Below are positions 1-9,814 of a stretch of 33,312 nucleotides of DNA, in pieces. The translations under genes and the position numbers were made by a program. The stretch spans positions 1 to 33,312 of the forward strand of contig JASNJN010000322.1 of NCBI GenBank assembly GCA_030180075.1, in the 5' to 3' direction. Positions within the stretch are counted from its first letter, which is position 1. Every line of letters starts with the position of its first letter. Under the pieces are notes generated by a model, which was not told the origin of the DNA, made no database searches, and saw only the letters and a program-made list of their open reading frames with translations. The stretch is from Mikrocytos mackini (Eukaryota; Endomyxa; Ascetosporea; Mikrocytida; Mikrocytiidae).

Positions 1-427
1 GCATGTCTTCTTTATTTTGATATAATATAAATTTTGATACAATAATATAGTGTAATTAAATCCGCAATTTAACACAAATCTCAAACGAAGTGATTTAGTA
101 TCATTATAAAGTACATATGTTGAAGCCCTAATCACATCAAAATAAAAAATATTCAGATGTATTTTTATATAATATGTCTTGAAAAAACTATAAATGGAGC
201 AAATTAATTTGATAATCCTAAGACTATTTTAATATATCATATAAAAGAGTATTTATTCAGTATAAAATAACACAATAATCAAGATTTTATGGTTGGAAAT
301 TATTTATAGTGTTTTATTACATGGTGAAAATTTTTTATTACAAACATGCTAGTAAAATGTACAGAAAAAATGTTGTTGTGAAAATTGTGATTTCAATTTA
401 CATGAGCGATCGGAAAGGAAAACTCTT
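1..427. other. AT-rich sequence, nothing recognised
   Basis: No open frame of useful length, no RNA gene and no terminal repeat could be recognised. The stretch is AT-rich like most of the intergenic DNA here. Its right border is the GC-rich hairpin of the hAT-like remnant that starts near position 428. Confidence 0.5.
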
Positions 428-492
428 CCGACCGACCCGACGTCGGAGTCGGTCGGAATCGGAATAGAATTTTTTCATTTTTGACACCTCTG
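428..492. mobile_element. Right-end remnant of a hAT-like element
   Basis: The stretch ends in TTTTTGACACCTCTG, whose reverse complement begins CAGAGGTGTC and fits the hAT terminal pattern YARNG. It opens with a GC-rich imperfect hairpin (428-456) whose arms CCGACCGAC and GTCGGTCGG flank CGACGTCG; this stands out sharply from the AT-rich surroundings. The eight bases directly after it (GTTTAAAC) are the left target duplication of the next element at 501. No matching left end was found, so it looks 5'-truncated. Confidence 0.45.
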
Positions 493-500
493 GTTTAAAC

Positions 501-870
501 TAGAGGTGAGAATTATCAGCCCGCCCTAAACCGAATCGCGCGATTCGGTTTAGAACGGCGAAAGGGTCATTTTCCGAAAAAAATTTCCATAGACAGGTGA
601 CTTGTATTATTTAAAGGTAATTTCCAAAACAAATATAATTTTATATTTTCTTAGCATTTAAACTACGTTATCAACAAGTTTGGGTATATCTAAAGGTAAC
701 AGTCGTTTTTAATTGTATATTTTAAATGATTTTTCACTATAAATTTTTTTTTAAAATCTAAAATGTTCTAATTTTCACTGAAAATAAAACGGTTAAGAAG
801 TATGAAACCGCCCGCCTGTTCGGCAGATCGGTTCGGGCGATTATAAAAAATGGCAAAATTCTCACCTCTA
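501..870. mobile_element. Non-autonomous hAT MITE (family A), 370 bp
   Basis: The ends are inverted repeats of 14 bases, TAGAGGTGAGAATT, matching the hAT terminal pattern YARNG. Flanking octamers are GTTTAAAC (493-500) and GTATAAAC (871-878), a 7/8 match and the 8-bp duplication length typical of hAT. There is no coding capacity; the reverse-strand open frame that overlaps the right end is a shadow. A perfect 28-bp palindrome lies at 526-553 (arm CTAAACCGAATCGC), and GC-rich subterminal CCGCCC/GGGCG blocks lie near both ends. It depends on a transposase supplied elsewhere. Only one copy is in the window. Confidence 0.85.
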
Positions 871-878
871 GTATAAAC

Positions 879-1841
879 CACCTGAGTAATTCCAATTTTC
901 CCCTCAAAGTCTCTATTGATACATCTTTTATCAATAGCATGATAATAAATTTTGAATTTTTTAAAATAAATCCATATTTTTTATCTATGCTTTTTGGTGT
1001 GCTGTATTAAGGGGTACCCAATAATTAAAAATTATATCACCAAAAAGTTGTTATTTCGTCGTAAAAATTTTTTTAATAGAATTTTCAGGAGAAACGAATA
1101 CGAGTGTAATAATTGGCTCCTTATATGGATAGTACTACGTTAAAGATTAAATTCACATTAATTTTAGTAATCAATACAATATATTAAAAAATTTATTCAA
1201 ACATAAAACTTTTATCATTATATCCACGTTTTATGGATTAAATTAATCGCATTTTGATGGAAGACGATTTGAAACCAATAATAATCTTATTAATTAAGAC
1301 TATATAGCCTGGCTATTTATTCCTTTCCCTGCGAATTAAATTGATTATATTTAAACCTGGTAGTTCATTTTGTTTATCCTTAGATTCTGATGTTGTGTCA
1401 GAAATCAATCTTATGTGCAAAGTAGGATAGCATTAATACTTAGTGGTACGTTATAAAATGATCATAACATATTAAGCGCTTAATTTTGCAGATTATATTA
1501 TTTTTGAATAATTTTTCGTGAGAAAAAATCAAAATATTTTATGATGATCAATGGAGGTTGGCAAATTTATGATTTGTACCAATCATATATTTTCATAAAA
1601 ATTTGCAAAATTTCCACCCATAATTATATCAAATTTAGGAAATTCATTTATTTTATTCTATTTGAAAAGGTTAATTATGGTGAGATTTTAGCCAAAACCA
1701 TATATCGTCATGCATTTGACGATTTTATGTCATATATTTTCTGGCGTCTAATGATCCAACTAATATCTATTAAAACATAAAATAATATTGTTACGATAAT
1801 GATCATATTGATTTTTCTGAATAAACTATTAAGGCAAATAT
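879..1841. other. AT-rich sequence, nothing recognised
   Basis: No gene, RNA or paired terminal repeat was recognised. The only open frame of moderate length (1541-1780, +) has low-complexity AT-driven composition with no motif and is not called as a gene. Confidence 0.5.
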
Positions 1842-2298
1842 ACAAATATTATCATTAATAAATATTTTTAGGTTGAGAATCGGTTATTTAATTAATAACT
1901 CGGGCATCCTGCTACCGAGACCACGCTCCTGACACTTCTGCCGCCGGGCTTCTCTCCTATTCTTCATTGGCCACACCAGCTCTCTGTTTCACATATTTTT
2001 CACCTACTACCCAACTACCAAGAGAAAAAATAAATGTGGTCTAGCCCAAAATTTATCCATTATATGCACAATAAAATTTAAATATTTAAAAATTACATCA
2101 TCGAAAACAATAATAAAATAAATAGTAATTCGAAATACCTCGGAAAAATAACATTTAGATCAATAAAACGTTTTGTTCTTCTTAAATTAGAAGAACAGCC
2201 CAAATCTGATCTAACCCACCATCTAGCCCAAAATGGACTAGCCCAAATTCTATCCGCTCTCGACTACCAAACCACAAATATTATCATTAATAGATGTT
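1842..2298. mobile_element. Retroposon-like insert flanked by 19-bp direct repeats
   Basis: An identical 19-base direct repeat, ACAAATATTATCATTAATA, lies at 1842-1860 and 2274-2292; similarity continues for six more bases with two mismatches. Between them is about 410 bp of distinct composition: a relatively GC-rich left part (about 1900-2000), an AT-rich middle, and a right part with TAGCCCAAA-type words repeated near 2041, 2224 and 2239. A direct repeat this long suggests a target duplication from target-primed retroposition, as for a SINE or truncated LINE, rather than a DNA transposon. No pol III A or B box, poly-A tail or protein homology could be recognised, so the class is an inference. 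Confidence 0.45.
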
Positions 2299-3185
2299 GA
2301 ATATAATTAAATATTGTTTTATCCGATAATTCTATGGTAGCGATTTTGAATTCGTTTATGTCATCGCTTAAAATAATTACGATTATAGTTTTGATGCAAT
2401 AATAAATGTATTTATCTGGAACCAATTTTTATAAATAACAACAAAAATAATGAACATAGCAACTTTAAGAATTTATGATAAAAACGATTAATTTTATTAT
2501 TGTTTCAATTACAATCAACCAGTTACTTGAAATTTGAATTATTTCATAATGTACATAAGTTTATATTATATATTTATATATTTCGTAAACCTCGATCTTT
2601 TATCTTAATAAAGATACCATTTCGCCATTGTTTATATAAGTTGATTTTAGCTAGCTTTGTAAGTATAGATTTCATAAAATTCGGAATATATATTTATTTG
2701 AAATATTATCGGTACAATTTTAAAATTTGACATTTTGTATATTAATCATCGCTATCAATAATATAACGATCATTTAGTGTTTTTATAAAATCTATCAAAT
2801 AAACAAAGTCTTTAATCCTGTTAATATGTGTATATAGGCTATATGATTAGTTTTAACATGAAATATGGTGTTATAAAACATTTAAACCTCAATTTAACAT
2901 TTGGATACCATTTAATCATTTTGGAGCTTCGTGACAATAAGTTAAATTCCGTTGCAATGAACATAGTAGCGTGTTTAAAATAGCCATATAAATATTGAAT
3001 TTTGCAGATTTGTGTGGAGTTTGTAGGGTGATCCTCGGTTTAGTGACCACATTTAAAAATGAAACGTGGAGGTACACCCCATTTAACTCTTTTCCTTTGT
3101 AACCTTTGCAATGGATGCTACTAAGAAATAGAGCTTGTTTCCAAATCCAATTTACCCCAACCATAAGAATTGAACATACCAGTTC
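2299..3185. other. AT-rich sequence, nothing recognised
   Basis: No gene or paired repeat was recognised. Short open frames at 2500-2730 (+) and 2916-3200 (-) show no family motif and the second runs into the next MITE, so neither is called. Confidence 0.5.
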
Positions 3186-3193
3186 CTCGTAAC

Positions 3194-3592
3194 TAGACAT
3201 TCAAAGTCTTGATCTTGATCGAGATGCTTATCGAAAACATTCGAGATTTTTCGATATTTTTCAATATTTATATTGAAATGCGGTAATTTTGATATTAAAT
3301 ATAATTGGAAATTATGGTGAAATAGTTGTTTAAATAAAGGATATTTCATTTTTTGAAGGTTAAACACCTTTAAACAACATCCATTATATATTCAGAAATA
3401 AGTTTTCAATTTCATTATCTATAATTTGACAAATTCATTGGGATTTGGTAGTATTTTGAAATTTTTTATTGGTCTGGTTATTACTAAATTCTAACAAAAT
3501 GTACTGAAAACAACACAGAAATCATGGAAAATATTTTAAATCGATATATCATATCGATTCATTCCATTTTTGTTAAAAATTTTGATTGTCTA
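3194..3592. mobile_element. Non-autonomous hAT-like MITE (family C, copy 1), 399 bp
   Basis: The left end is TAGACATTCAAA and the right end, reverse complemented, is TAGACAATCAAA (11/12). It is flanked by a perfect 8-bp duplication CTCGTAAC at 3186-3193 and 3593-3600. The interior holds repeated TCGATA/TCGAGA words and no coding capacity. The element at 21239-21618 has the same ends and similar subterminal words (CGATATGATA, CATGATTT), so the two are treated as one family, though their centres have diverged. The fifth base of the end is C where most hAT elements have G. Confidence 0.8.
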
Positions 3593-3600
3593 CTCGTAAC

Positions 3601-4110
3601 TAGCGAATGGCCATACAGCTAGATCACATTCGGATATTAATAAATAAAGTAAATACATAATCATTAAACTAATCAATTATGTTTTATTAACTCACTTGAC
3701 ATAAATACAGGGAATTTGCTCCAAACAAACTAATGTTGTAAAATAACCATTGTAGACAAAGTTTACCTTGGGAACCACCAGTCTTTTATAGCGCTTCGTT
3801 ATGTTTGCAGCATTAATAACAATAATGTATATGCTTTGTATATATCTTAATTAACACAATTTATATAGTTAATGGCATTAATTCTCTTGTTTATAGACAT
3901 TTTGTTTCTATTAAAATATGGCAACTCAAGTAGATTTCGCCCGAATTTGTATTTTATTTTTGATAATAAAATTATAAACATCATCGTTATCATTATTGTA
4001 TTATTTATATAATTTATATTAAAGACGGGTTTGCTGTGGTGTTTATTTAGCACAGAATTTCTAAAATCACTACCGTTAGGCGTACATTTAAATCCATTGA
4101 AATAAGATAT
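3601..4110. other. AT-rich sequence, nothing recognised
   Basis: No gene, RNA or paired repeat was recognised. A reverse-strand open frame (3847-4221) runs across the boundary into the following MITE and has no protein motif, so it is treated as chance. Confidence 0.5.
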
Positions 4111-4118
4111 GTCATGAA

Positions 4119-4346
4119 TAGGGTTGTGCAAAATATTCCATTTGGCCAAAATGCATATTTTATAACCAAAAATGCCCAAAAATATTCCGTAGATGTTGTG
4201 AAATATTCCCTGAAGTGGCAAAATATGCTATAAAAATTTTTGACGCGGCCGAAATCTTCAAAAAATTTGAATTGTTTTATATTTTGTAGCTTAAGATAAA
4301 CAACATATAAAATTTTGTAAAAAACGGAATATTTTGCACAACCCTA
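4119..4346. mobile_element. Non-autonomous hAT MITE (family B, copy 1), 228 bp
   Basis: The ends are a perfect 21-bp inverted repeat beginning TAGGGTTGTGCAAAATATTC. It is flanked by a perfect 8-bp duplication GTCATGAA at 4111-4118 and 4347-4354. A second copy of exactly the same length lies at 17571-17798, roughly 85-90% identical by eye. There is no coding capacity. The right-hand duplication abuts the left end of the next candidate element at 4356. Confidence 0.92.
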
Positions 4347-4355
4347 GTCATGAAT

Positions 4356-4709
4356 CAGGGTTGCGTTTATGACATTCATGGGTTTGAACCGGTATAAACC
4401 GGATTAAGTCATGTCAAAAACCTCAAAATTTTAAATTTTAAAATATTATTAAAAGTCTAAAAATACATACGCGGAGTGGAATTACTTAACGTAATACCAG
4501 GAGATTAGAAATAAAATATTTCTTGAAAAATAAAAATCTCCAAAACCAAAGTAATAAAACATCAAAATAAAAATTTACTAAAATTCGAAAAATTTATCAC
4601 ATAAATCTTCAAAAAATCAGTTCCTACCAAGTTCCGAGTTTATGCCGGGTAAAACATCAAAAAGGTTTATAACATGACAATAATATCCGGTTTTTACCTC
4701 ACAATCCTG
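4356..4709. mobile_element. Candidate hAT-like element (family F), 354 bp
   Basis: The left end begins CAGGGTTGCG and the right end, reverse complemented, begins CAGGATTGTG, both fitting the hAT pattern YARNG. Subterminal inverted words support the pairing: a CATGTC/GACATG pair, and CCGGTATAAACC and TATCCGG near the two ends. Flanking octamers do not match well (TCATGAAT against GTACTGAT), so either the duplication has decayed or one boundary is off. No coding capacity. Confidence 0.45.
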
Positions 4710-5589
4710 GTACTGATGTTGTTATATTTTATTAGCATTCCAAACTCATATTTCCAAACGATTTTTCCTTATTACAAAATTTTTATTTTGAACTATAAAA
4801 GATGAAATTTATTTTGTGACATATAATTGGTAGGGTTCCAAAACAGTAATTTTGCAAAATTGGAAATGATTATTATTACGTCGTTATAACGCTCTAGAAC
4901 GATTTTCAGATCGTGCGGAGTTTTGGCGTTATTTAAAAGCAACAAAGGCTATATGATAATTTTGGGCCATTTTACAAAAGGTAAATTGACCAAAATAAAG
5001 TCAGTTTGGCATAATAAATGGAATTTTTTGAGTCTATATTATGGTAAAATTCTGCCAAATATATCTGGCAACAATAAAAAACTAGACTCGTAGTACCTAT
5101 CATTAACATTTTTAAATATCACTATTAATATAATCAGATTCTTTATGTCATTTCAGGTTATTTTCGAAAGAAAATTTTCCAATTTTATAATAAAATAGCT
5201 GGATTTTGTCGTTTGGGGTGACAATTTGGGAATAACATAGACACAGCCTGTTTTTAGAGCAATTTGCTTTAAAAATTTACAAGAAATTTCTGGGAGCCCT
5301 GGCTATAAGCAATTCTTTCTTGGAAATATCAACAAAAAGTAATTGATATTCAATAATTTATCAGATATAACCTATAAATTATAAAATTAGTATGAATTTA
5401 ATCCTTATTAAAATGACTAATAATATATTTAAAGCTGATCAATAACAATTCATTTATTTAAAGCCATTTCAAATTTATAAAACAATGTATGGATCTAAAA
5501 CAACAAATATCTATCAAANCTTATTTATATTTGTCGATAAACAAAAATCATGTATATTATCAAATTTTCTCCTATTATTCGATTCCCCT
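4710..5589. other. AT-rich sequence with two orphan hAT-like ends
   Basis: No gene was recognised. Two isolated hAT-like termini are visible: TAGGGTTCCAAAACAG starting at 4831 (left-type) and TGGGAGCCCTG ending at 5301 (right-type, reverse complement CAGGGCTCCCA). They match at about 10 of 15 bases and could be the ends of one decayed 471-bp element, but the flanking octamers ATAATTGG and GCTATAAG do not agree. There is one N at 5519. Confidence 0.35.
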
Positions 5590-5680
5590 TTAACACGTTA
5601 TCTGTGATGTGTACTCATTTGGGTACACTCGAAAATTGACGTTATCTGTGAAATGTACCGAAATGGGTACATCCAATATT
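5590..5680. mobile_element. Possible piggyBac-like left end
   Basis: A TTAA at 5590-5593 is followed by CACGTTATCTGTGATGTG and then two imperfect copies of the same unit starting at 5595 and 5639 (period 44): ACGTTATCTGTG, then a GTACnnnnnnGGGTAC mini-palindrome. A TTAA target with repeated subterminal units is known for piggyBac elements. No matching right end or transposase is visible within the window, so this is a solo end at best. Confidence 0.3.
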
Positions 5681-6110
5681 TTATATGTTTGAATGATTGT
5701 ATCTCGTTTAATAGTACTTTACGGTTCGACAAAGTTAAAATAGACATTTAAGTATTCAATATCGACTTTATCGTTTATCAAAAATGGTTAAATTTTTGAT
5801 AATTGATATATCTAAATGTATATGTGATGGAGGATGTTACCAGATTTGCTAGAGTCCAGGTCAAGAGGGCCAAATGGATCGCATGGAACATCTCAAACAG
5901 GAGAGTCCATGCCAGGCCAGAGGTAGGTGTTTTGGATTGCCCAACTTCAAACACTAGCGGTTTTCAAATATCTTAAAGGATGTAAATTGGACGAAGTGTC
6001 AAGTGAAGGCAACAGCCGTTTCATCAGGGGCAGTCTCGCTGAAAACATTGTGAGAGCCCAGGAGTGGTTAATCAAGCGTCGACCAGAGATGAAGGCAACA
6101 AAGGTGGATA

Positions 6111-6373
6111 TTGTGGGTTGTATCCATCAAGAAGCTGAAAGAATTCAGCAACTTACTGGACGAAACACATCCATGTAGCATGTATATGAATAAAGAACAA
6201 AAACACCTTTTAAAGTGGAATGCAACAAAGCTTCCATCTGGCTTTAACAGAGCCAGAATGAGGGACTTTGTCAACCACCAGCCCACCCATATCTGGCTTA
6301 AACAACCAGGTCTGTTTCGTAACGATGGCAAGAAAATCTTACAGTTACAAGACGAAAAAGTAGACATTCGGAC
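6111..6373 (+). pseudogene. LINE ORF segment upstream of the CCHC finger
   Basis: This open segment encodes a stretch containing KWNATKLPSGFNRARMRDFV and ends at VDIRT, immediately left of the MITE target duplication ATTCGGAC. The reading frame resumes after the MITE with TWAKVINRDLSNLCRKC: removing the 180-bp element plus one 8-bp duplication (188 bp, 2 modulo 3) puts both halves in one frame. The apparent protein end inside the MITE is therefore an artefact of the insertion. No named domain is recognised in this segment; in RLE-type LINEs it corresponds to the linker between reverse transcriptase and finger. Confidence 0.65.
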
Positions 6374-6553
6374 TAGAGTTCCCAAAATTCTCGAACCTAA
6401 AATTTATCGAGAATCGAGAAACGGATTTATGGCCATATTTCCCGGGAAATGAGAAAAAATTCTCGAAATTCTCGAAAATTTTCGAGAATTTTAGACGTAA
6501 AAAGTCCAGTTCCCGGGATTCGAGAAATCGATTCCCGGGAATTGGGAACTCTA
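6374..6553. mobile_element. hAT MITE (family D) inside the LINE, 180 bp
   Basis: The ends are TAGAGTTCCCAA in inverted orientation (12 bp perfect, fitting YARNG), with a perfect 8-bp duplication ATTCGGAC at 6366-6373 and 6554-6561. The centre contains a perfect 22-bp palindrome at 6468-6489 (arm ATTCTCGAAAA) and several CGAGAA/TTCTCG and CCCGGG words, so the single strand could fold almost end to end. Insertion postdates the LINE copy and is one of the younger events in this part of the window, because the LINE frame on both sides is still open. Confidence 0.93.
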
Positions 6554-7294
6554 ATTCGGACATGGGCAAAAGTCATAAACCGGGACCTCTCCAACCTATG
6601 TCGGAAATGTCATTCCACATGGGAAACTGTCGGACATGTTTTGGGAGCATGTACAAAAATTCCCTTCGCTCTCCTGAAGTCTCGTCATGATGGAGTCGTT
6701 CTGCAAATAGCAAACGAAGTCATCAGAAGAAGAGGCTTGGGAGACAAACTTAAGCTATCAGATATNGGTAGGAGAATCGAGAAAAACTCGGACTCCTTCC
6801 AACTGNTGCTAGACCAAAGGCTATGGGTTGAAGGTATGGAGGGCAAGCCACATTCCCTCCTTCCGGACATCATAGCAATAGANNNTGCATNCAGGNGGGT
6901 AGAATTGCTAGAAGTAGCAGTCCCCGCCGAGGACTTGATTAAATCTCGGAAAGAAGAGAAACCCGGGAAATACCTAGACCTCATCCCTGTCCTTCGAAAC
7001 CAGTACCCTGGTTTCGAAGTGAAGGTGAGAGCCTTCATTATTGGACAACTCGGAGTAATTTCCAAACGCTCTACTCAAAGTCTTATACACTTTTTAAAGA
7101 GGTCCTGCAAACAGCAGGTAACCTCCTGGGCAAATAAACCCAAGCGGATCCGCACAATCAACCACCTCGTTGGGAAAATCCAAAACGTGGGGTTGAAAGG
7201 ATCCTTGGTGATCTACAGCTGGCTGAGGGGGCCAGCTGAGATCGTAGCCGAAGAAAGCGGTATTTGGGAAGAATATAAATTAAAATGGAATTAA
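6554..7294 (+). pseudogene. LINE CCHC finger and restriction-like endonuclease domain
   Basis: The segment shows, in order, a C-x2-C-x8-H-x4-C finger (CRKCHSTWETVGHVLGAC), an RHD motif just after it (KSRHDGVVLQIANEV), a PD motif (LPDII) and an ELLEV strand further on, then K/KY residues, followed by a conserved tail (FIIGQLGVIS, KIQNVGLKGSLVIYSWL). Finger, RHD and PD...E...K together are the hallmark of the endonuclease that nicks the target in R2/R4/NeSL LINEs. Catalytic-type residues are present in this copy. N bases interrupt the stretch between PD and E. The same tail occurs in copy 2. Confidence 0.8.
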
Positions 7295-9814
7295 TTTATT
7301 TTTATGAAAGTGTTTGATTTTACAATTTCGAAAATGTCTTGACGTTTAAAAATTAATTAATATATTTCGGAAATTTTAGATGCATCTAAAATATATTTTT
7401 ACCAACATTTTATTTATGCATTTATTTGGTTGGATTTTAGATACAGCCTAATTCAAACAATAATTATAAGTGTTGTTATTTCTGTCAAATAAATTTTTTT
7501 AGGAAATTTTTTTATGTTTTTCTATATATACAACAATACAGTCCAGATATTAAATAATAATCTCAAACATATTTTAAAAAAACATCGATTATACGATACT
7601 TTTAATAATAAATGAACTTACCAGTGTAAATTATTTTATTATTTTCACTAGAATAACGTATTATAATATTTAGCATGAAATCCCCATCAGAAATTATTAT
7701 TAAAATAAATGCTGGTAAAGCTCGTATAGTATAGTAAATAAAAACATGGATTTTGTTTGAAAATAAGAGCTTATAATATTGTAAAACATTTTGAAGACGA
7801 TAGAAATTGTATTTAAAAAATTATTATATTATAGATGCTTTGGGAAAGTCATTATTTGTCTCATTTTCTTTAATTTCTATGCCTTTTATTCTTCAACAAT
7901 ATTTTCTTGATTTTAATTTATTCTTCTTTTCATCGAATGCTCATTGTATCCTTATTTGTTAGCTTCTTATGCTTTTATGTCATTTTACATTCATATAATT
8001 TTTAAGTAGTCGAGATAAAAAGCCTGGTAATCGTTGTAATAATCAAATAACATTGTCAAAACCGGGGATTAAATAGTTTAAATACGACCCATATTGTTTC
8101 ATAAGCATCGTGCTCAAATAGCAATCAAAACTTAATAGATTGAAGAATTATAATGTAGAAAGGGTTAAGCTTTTTAATGACATGTTTGTTTCTTGTGTAA
8201 ATCTCCATTAAATACTGGGAAGTTTCTTTTAAAGTGTTTATATGAATTGTGCTTCTTTGTACTTAAAAAATCTAATTTAGAACCTATAGTGACTTGTTTA
8301 TCCTTACATACAACTAATTCGAAATTGTATCACCCGGAATCAGAATTACTTCCTATTCTCTATTAATCTGTACATTTACCATTCTAACAATGACTATGTT
8401 CCTTACTTGGTGCATGTAGAGCCCTTGAATTCCCTTGATTAATTTGCTATTATGCACTGTTCCGTCTTTGGTTATACTAGAATAGGAGATTTTAGAATCT
8501 GTTGAAGAGAGCTAATAATGAGGATACGCTGTCATCTTTTCTATTTAAGGTATTCAGTAAGATATACAGCCTGACATTTTATCTTTGGAGTATAAACTTT
8601 GTGTTGTTGATTACTAGATCCTAGAGAAGTTTATACATAACCGAAATCGATAAGCGAATATTTTTAACATTCTATTTGTCCTCCTAGGTAGAGAGGATTC
8701 GTCCATGAACAATACGTGATTGTAAAGTTTCGACATTAATCCTGAAAGAAGCTTCCCATCGTCATTGTTATGTAATCTCTCTATCGTAATACCAAGGGGG
8801 TATAGTTCATTGGATTTTCTCTTGATGGTCCGGGGTAGCTACAATCAAATGATTTATCTTGAGTTGATAAAAATTAAGATTTCGGTTTATTTAAACTATT
8901 ACAGGAATTACTAAATAAAATGATATAGATATAAATACGTGTATATGGTTATTCTAACACACGGTTGTAATTTAGAGAAATTTAAAGCATATCGTTATAA
9001 ATTGACATATAATTAAAAGCCGTTCGAAAATATCCGCGCCACTGTCCTGAAACGAATAGTTTTGTCTGTTACCACATGGACTAATAATTCCCGCATCTAT
9101 TTTAAACTCCTATTTCTTCTATATGGCTAATGGATAATAATTTAGTCGTCAAGAAATCATTTGTTAATCTGCAAGTATAATGTATAATGTTAATAACGAG
9201 TCCTTTAATCTAAGAAGAGGATGTGAAGATGTTACTCTTCTTCTTATTGGCATAAAATCTTCCATACCCTTAGCTTTCAGTTATTTTGTTTCTAGATAAA
9301 ATGAATGCTGAATCTGGCCTAAATCATAAAAACACAAGAGTAATGCCCACTGTTTAGTTTGAATTTGATGTATAGTTTGCAGAAGGCTCTAACATGTAGG
9401 TTGTATGCTTTGAAATGTTCTCTGATTTGGCTAACTCCGAAGACAACATCTTAAAGAACTTGGGCAGGTTTAAATACCAAACTATTCACAGACAGGGTTG
9501 CAACTTCATCGAAGCTTTAATTAATGACCGAATACCAAAGTATGTGTATGTATGAAATCATGTAATGAACTCTCTTAGTAAACTATGTATGCACTGTGGG
9601 TGAGGAAGTGAGGTAAACTTCATGGGAAAACAGTTTACAAGGTGTCTTTCTTTCCGTTGCGCTTGGGTGTACATCTAAGGCGCCTTTAAGATAGAATTGT
9701 TCATCGGAGTTTAAGTTTGTAGTTTTCAACCTTTGGAATTTGTTGTTCAAAAACAAAATATACATATCTATAAACAATAAACAATAAACAAGACAAATAT
9801 TTAATTAACATATT
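7295..9814. other. 2.5 kb without a recognisable gene
   Basis: No open frame with a family motif, RNA gene or paired terminal repeat was found on either strand. Parts (about 8.1-9.5 kb) are less AT-rich than typical intergenic DNA here and may be decayed coding or element sequence, but nothing can be named. A hAT-like word CAGGGTTGCAAC at 9494 could be the left end of the element carrying the transposase at 9815-11188; no matching right end or duplication supports this. Confidence 0.4.

Larger units (their letters stand above)
5826..7294 (+). mobile_element. 5'-truncated LINE with restriction-like endonuclease, copy 1
   Basis: This is the 3' part of a non-LTR retrotransposon of the R2/R4/Dong/NeSL kind. 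The coding strand is +. It lacks the reverse transcriptase core, as expected for 5' truncation, and keeps the C-terminal CCHC finger and PD-(D/E)xK-like endonuclease. The 5' portion (5826-6178) reads in two frames, suggesting frameshifts near 5925 and between 6111 and 6178. From 6111 on the frame is open to 6373, where a 180-bp hAT MITE is inserted, and then open from the other side to 7294. Several N bases lie at 6766-6896. No clear target duplication or 3' tail repeat was found. A second copy lies at about 20.5-21.96 kb on the other strand. Confidence 0.8.

Noticed and set aside
3847-4221. Reverse-strand open frame of 124 codons
   Set aside because: It runs through the border of MITE B copy 1 and its product is low-complexity with no motif.
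4831-5301. Pairing of TAGGGTTCC (4831) with GGGAGCCCTG (5301) as one 471-bp hAT element
   Set aside because: Only about 10 of 15 terminal bases match and the flanking octamers ATAATTGG and GCTATAAG disagree.
5724-5735. GGTTCGACAAAG as a tRNA B box
   Set aside because: No A box, acceptor stem or cloverleaf can be drawn around it.
8090-9500. Possible decayed retrotransposon coding sequence
   Set aside because: Composition differs from the AT-rich background, but no recognisable domain, terminal repeat or frame was found.
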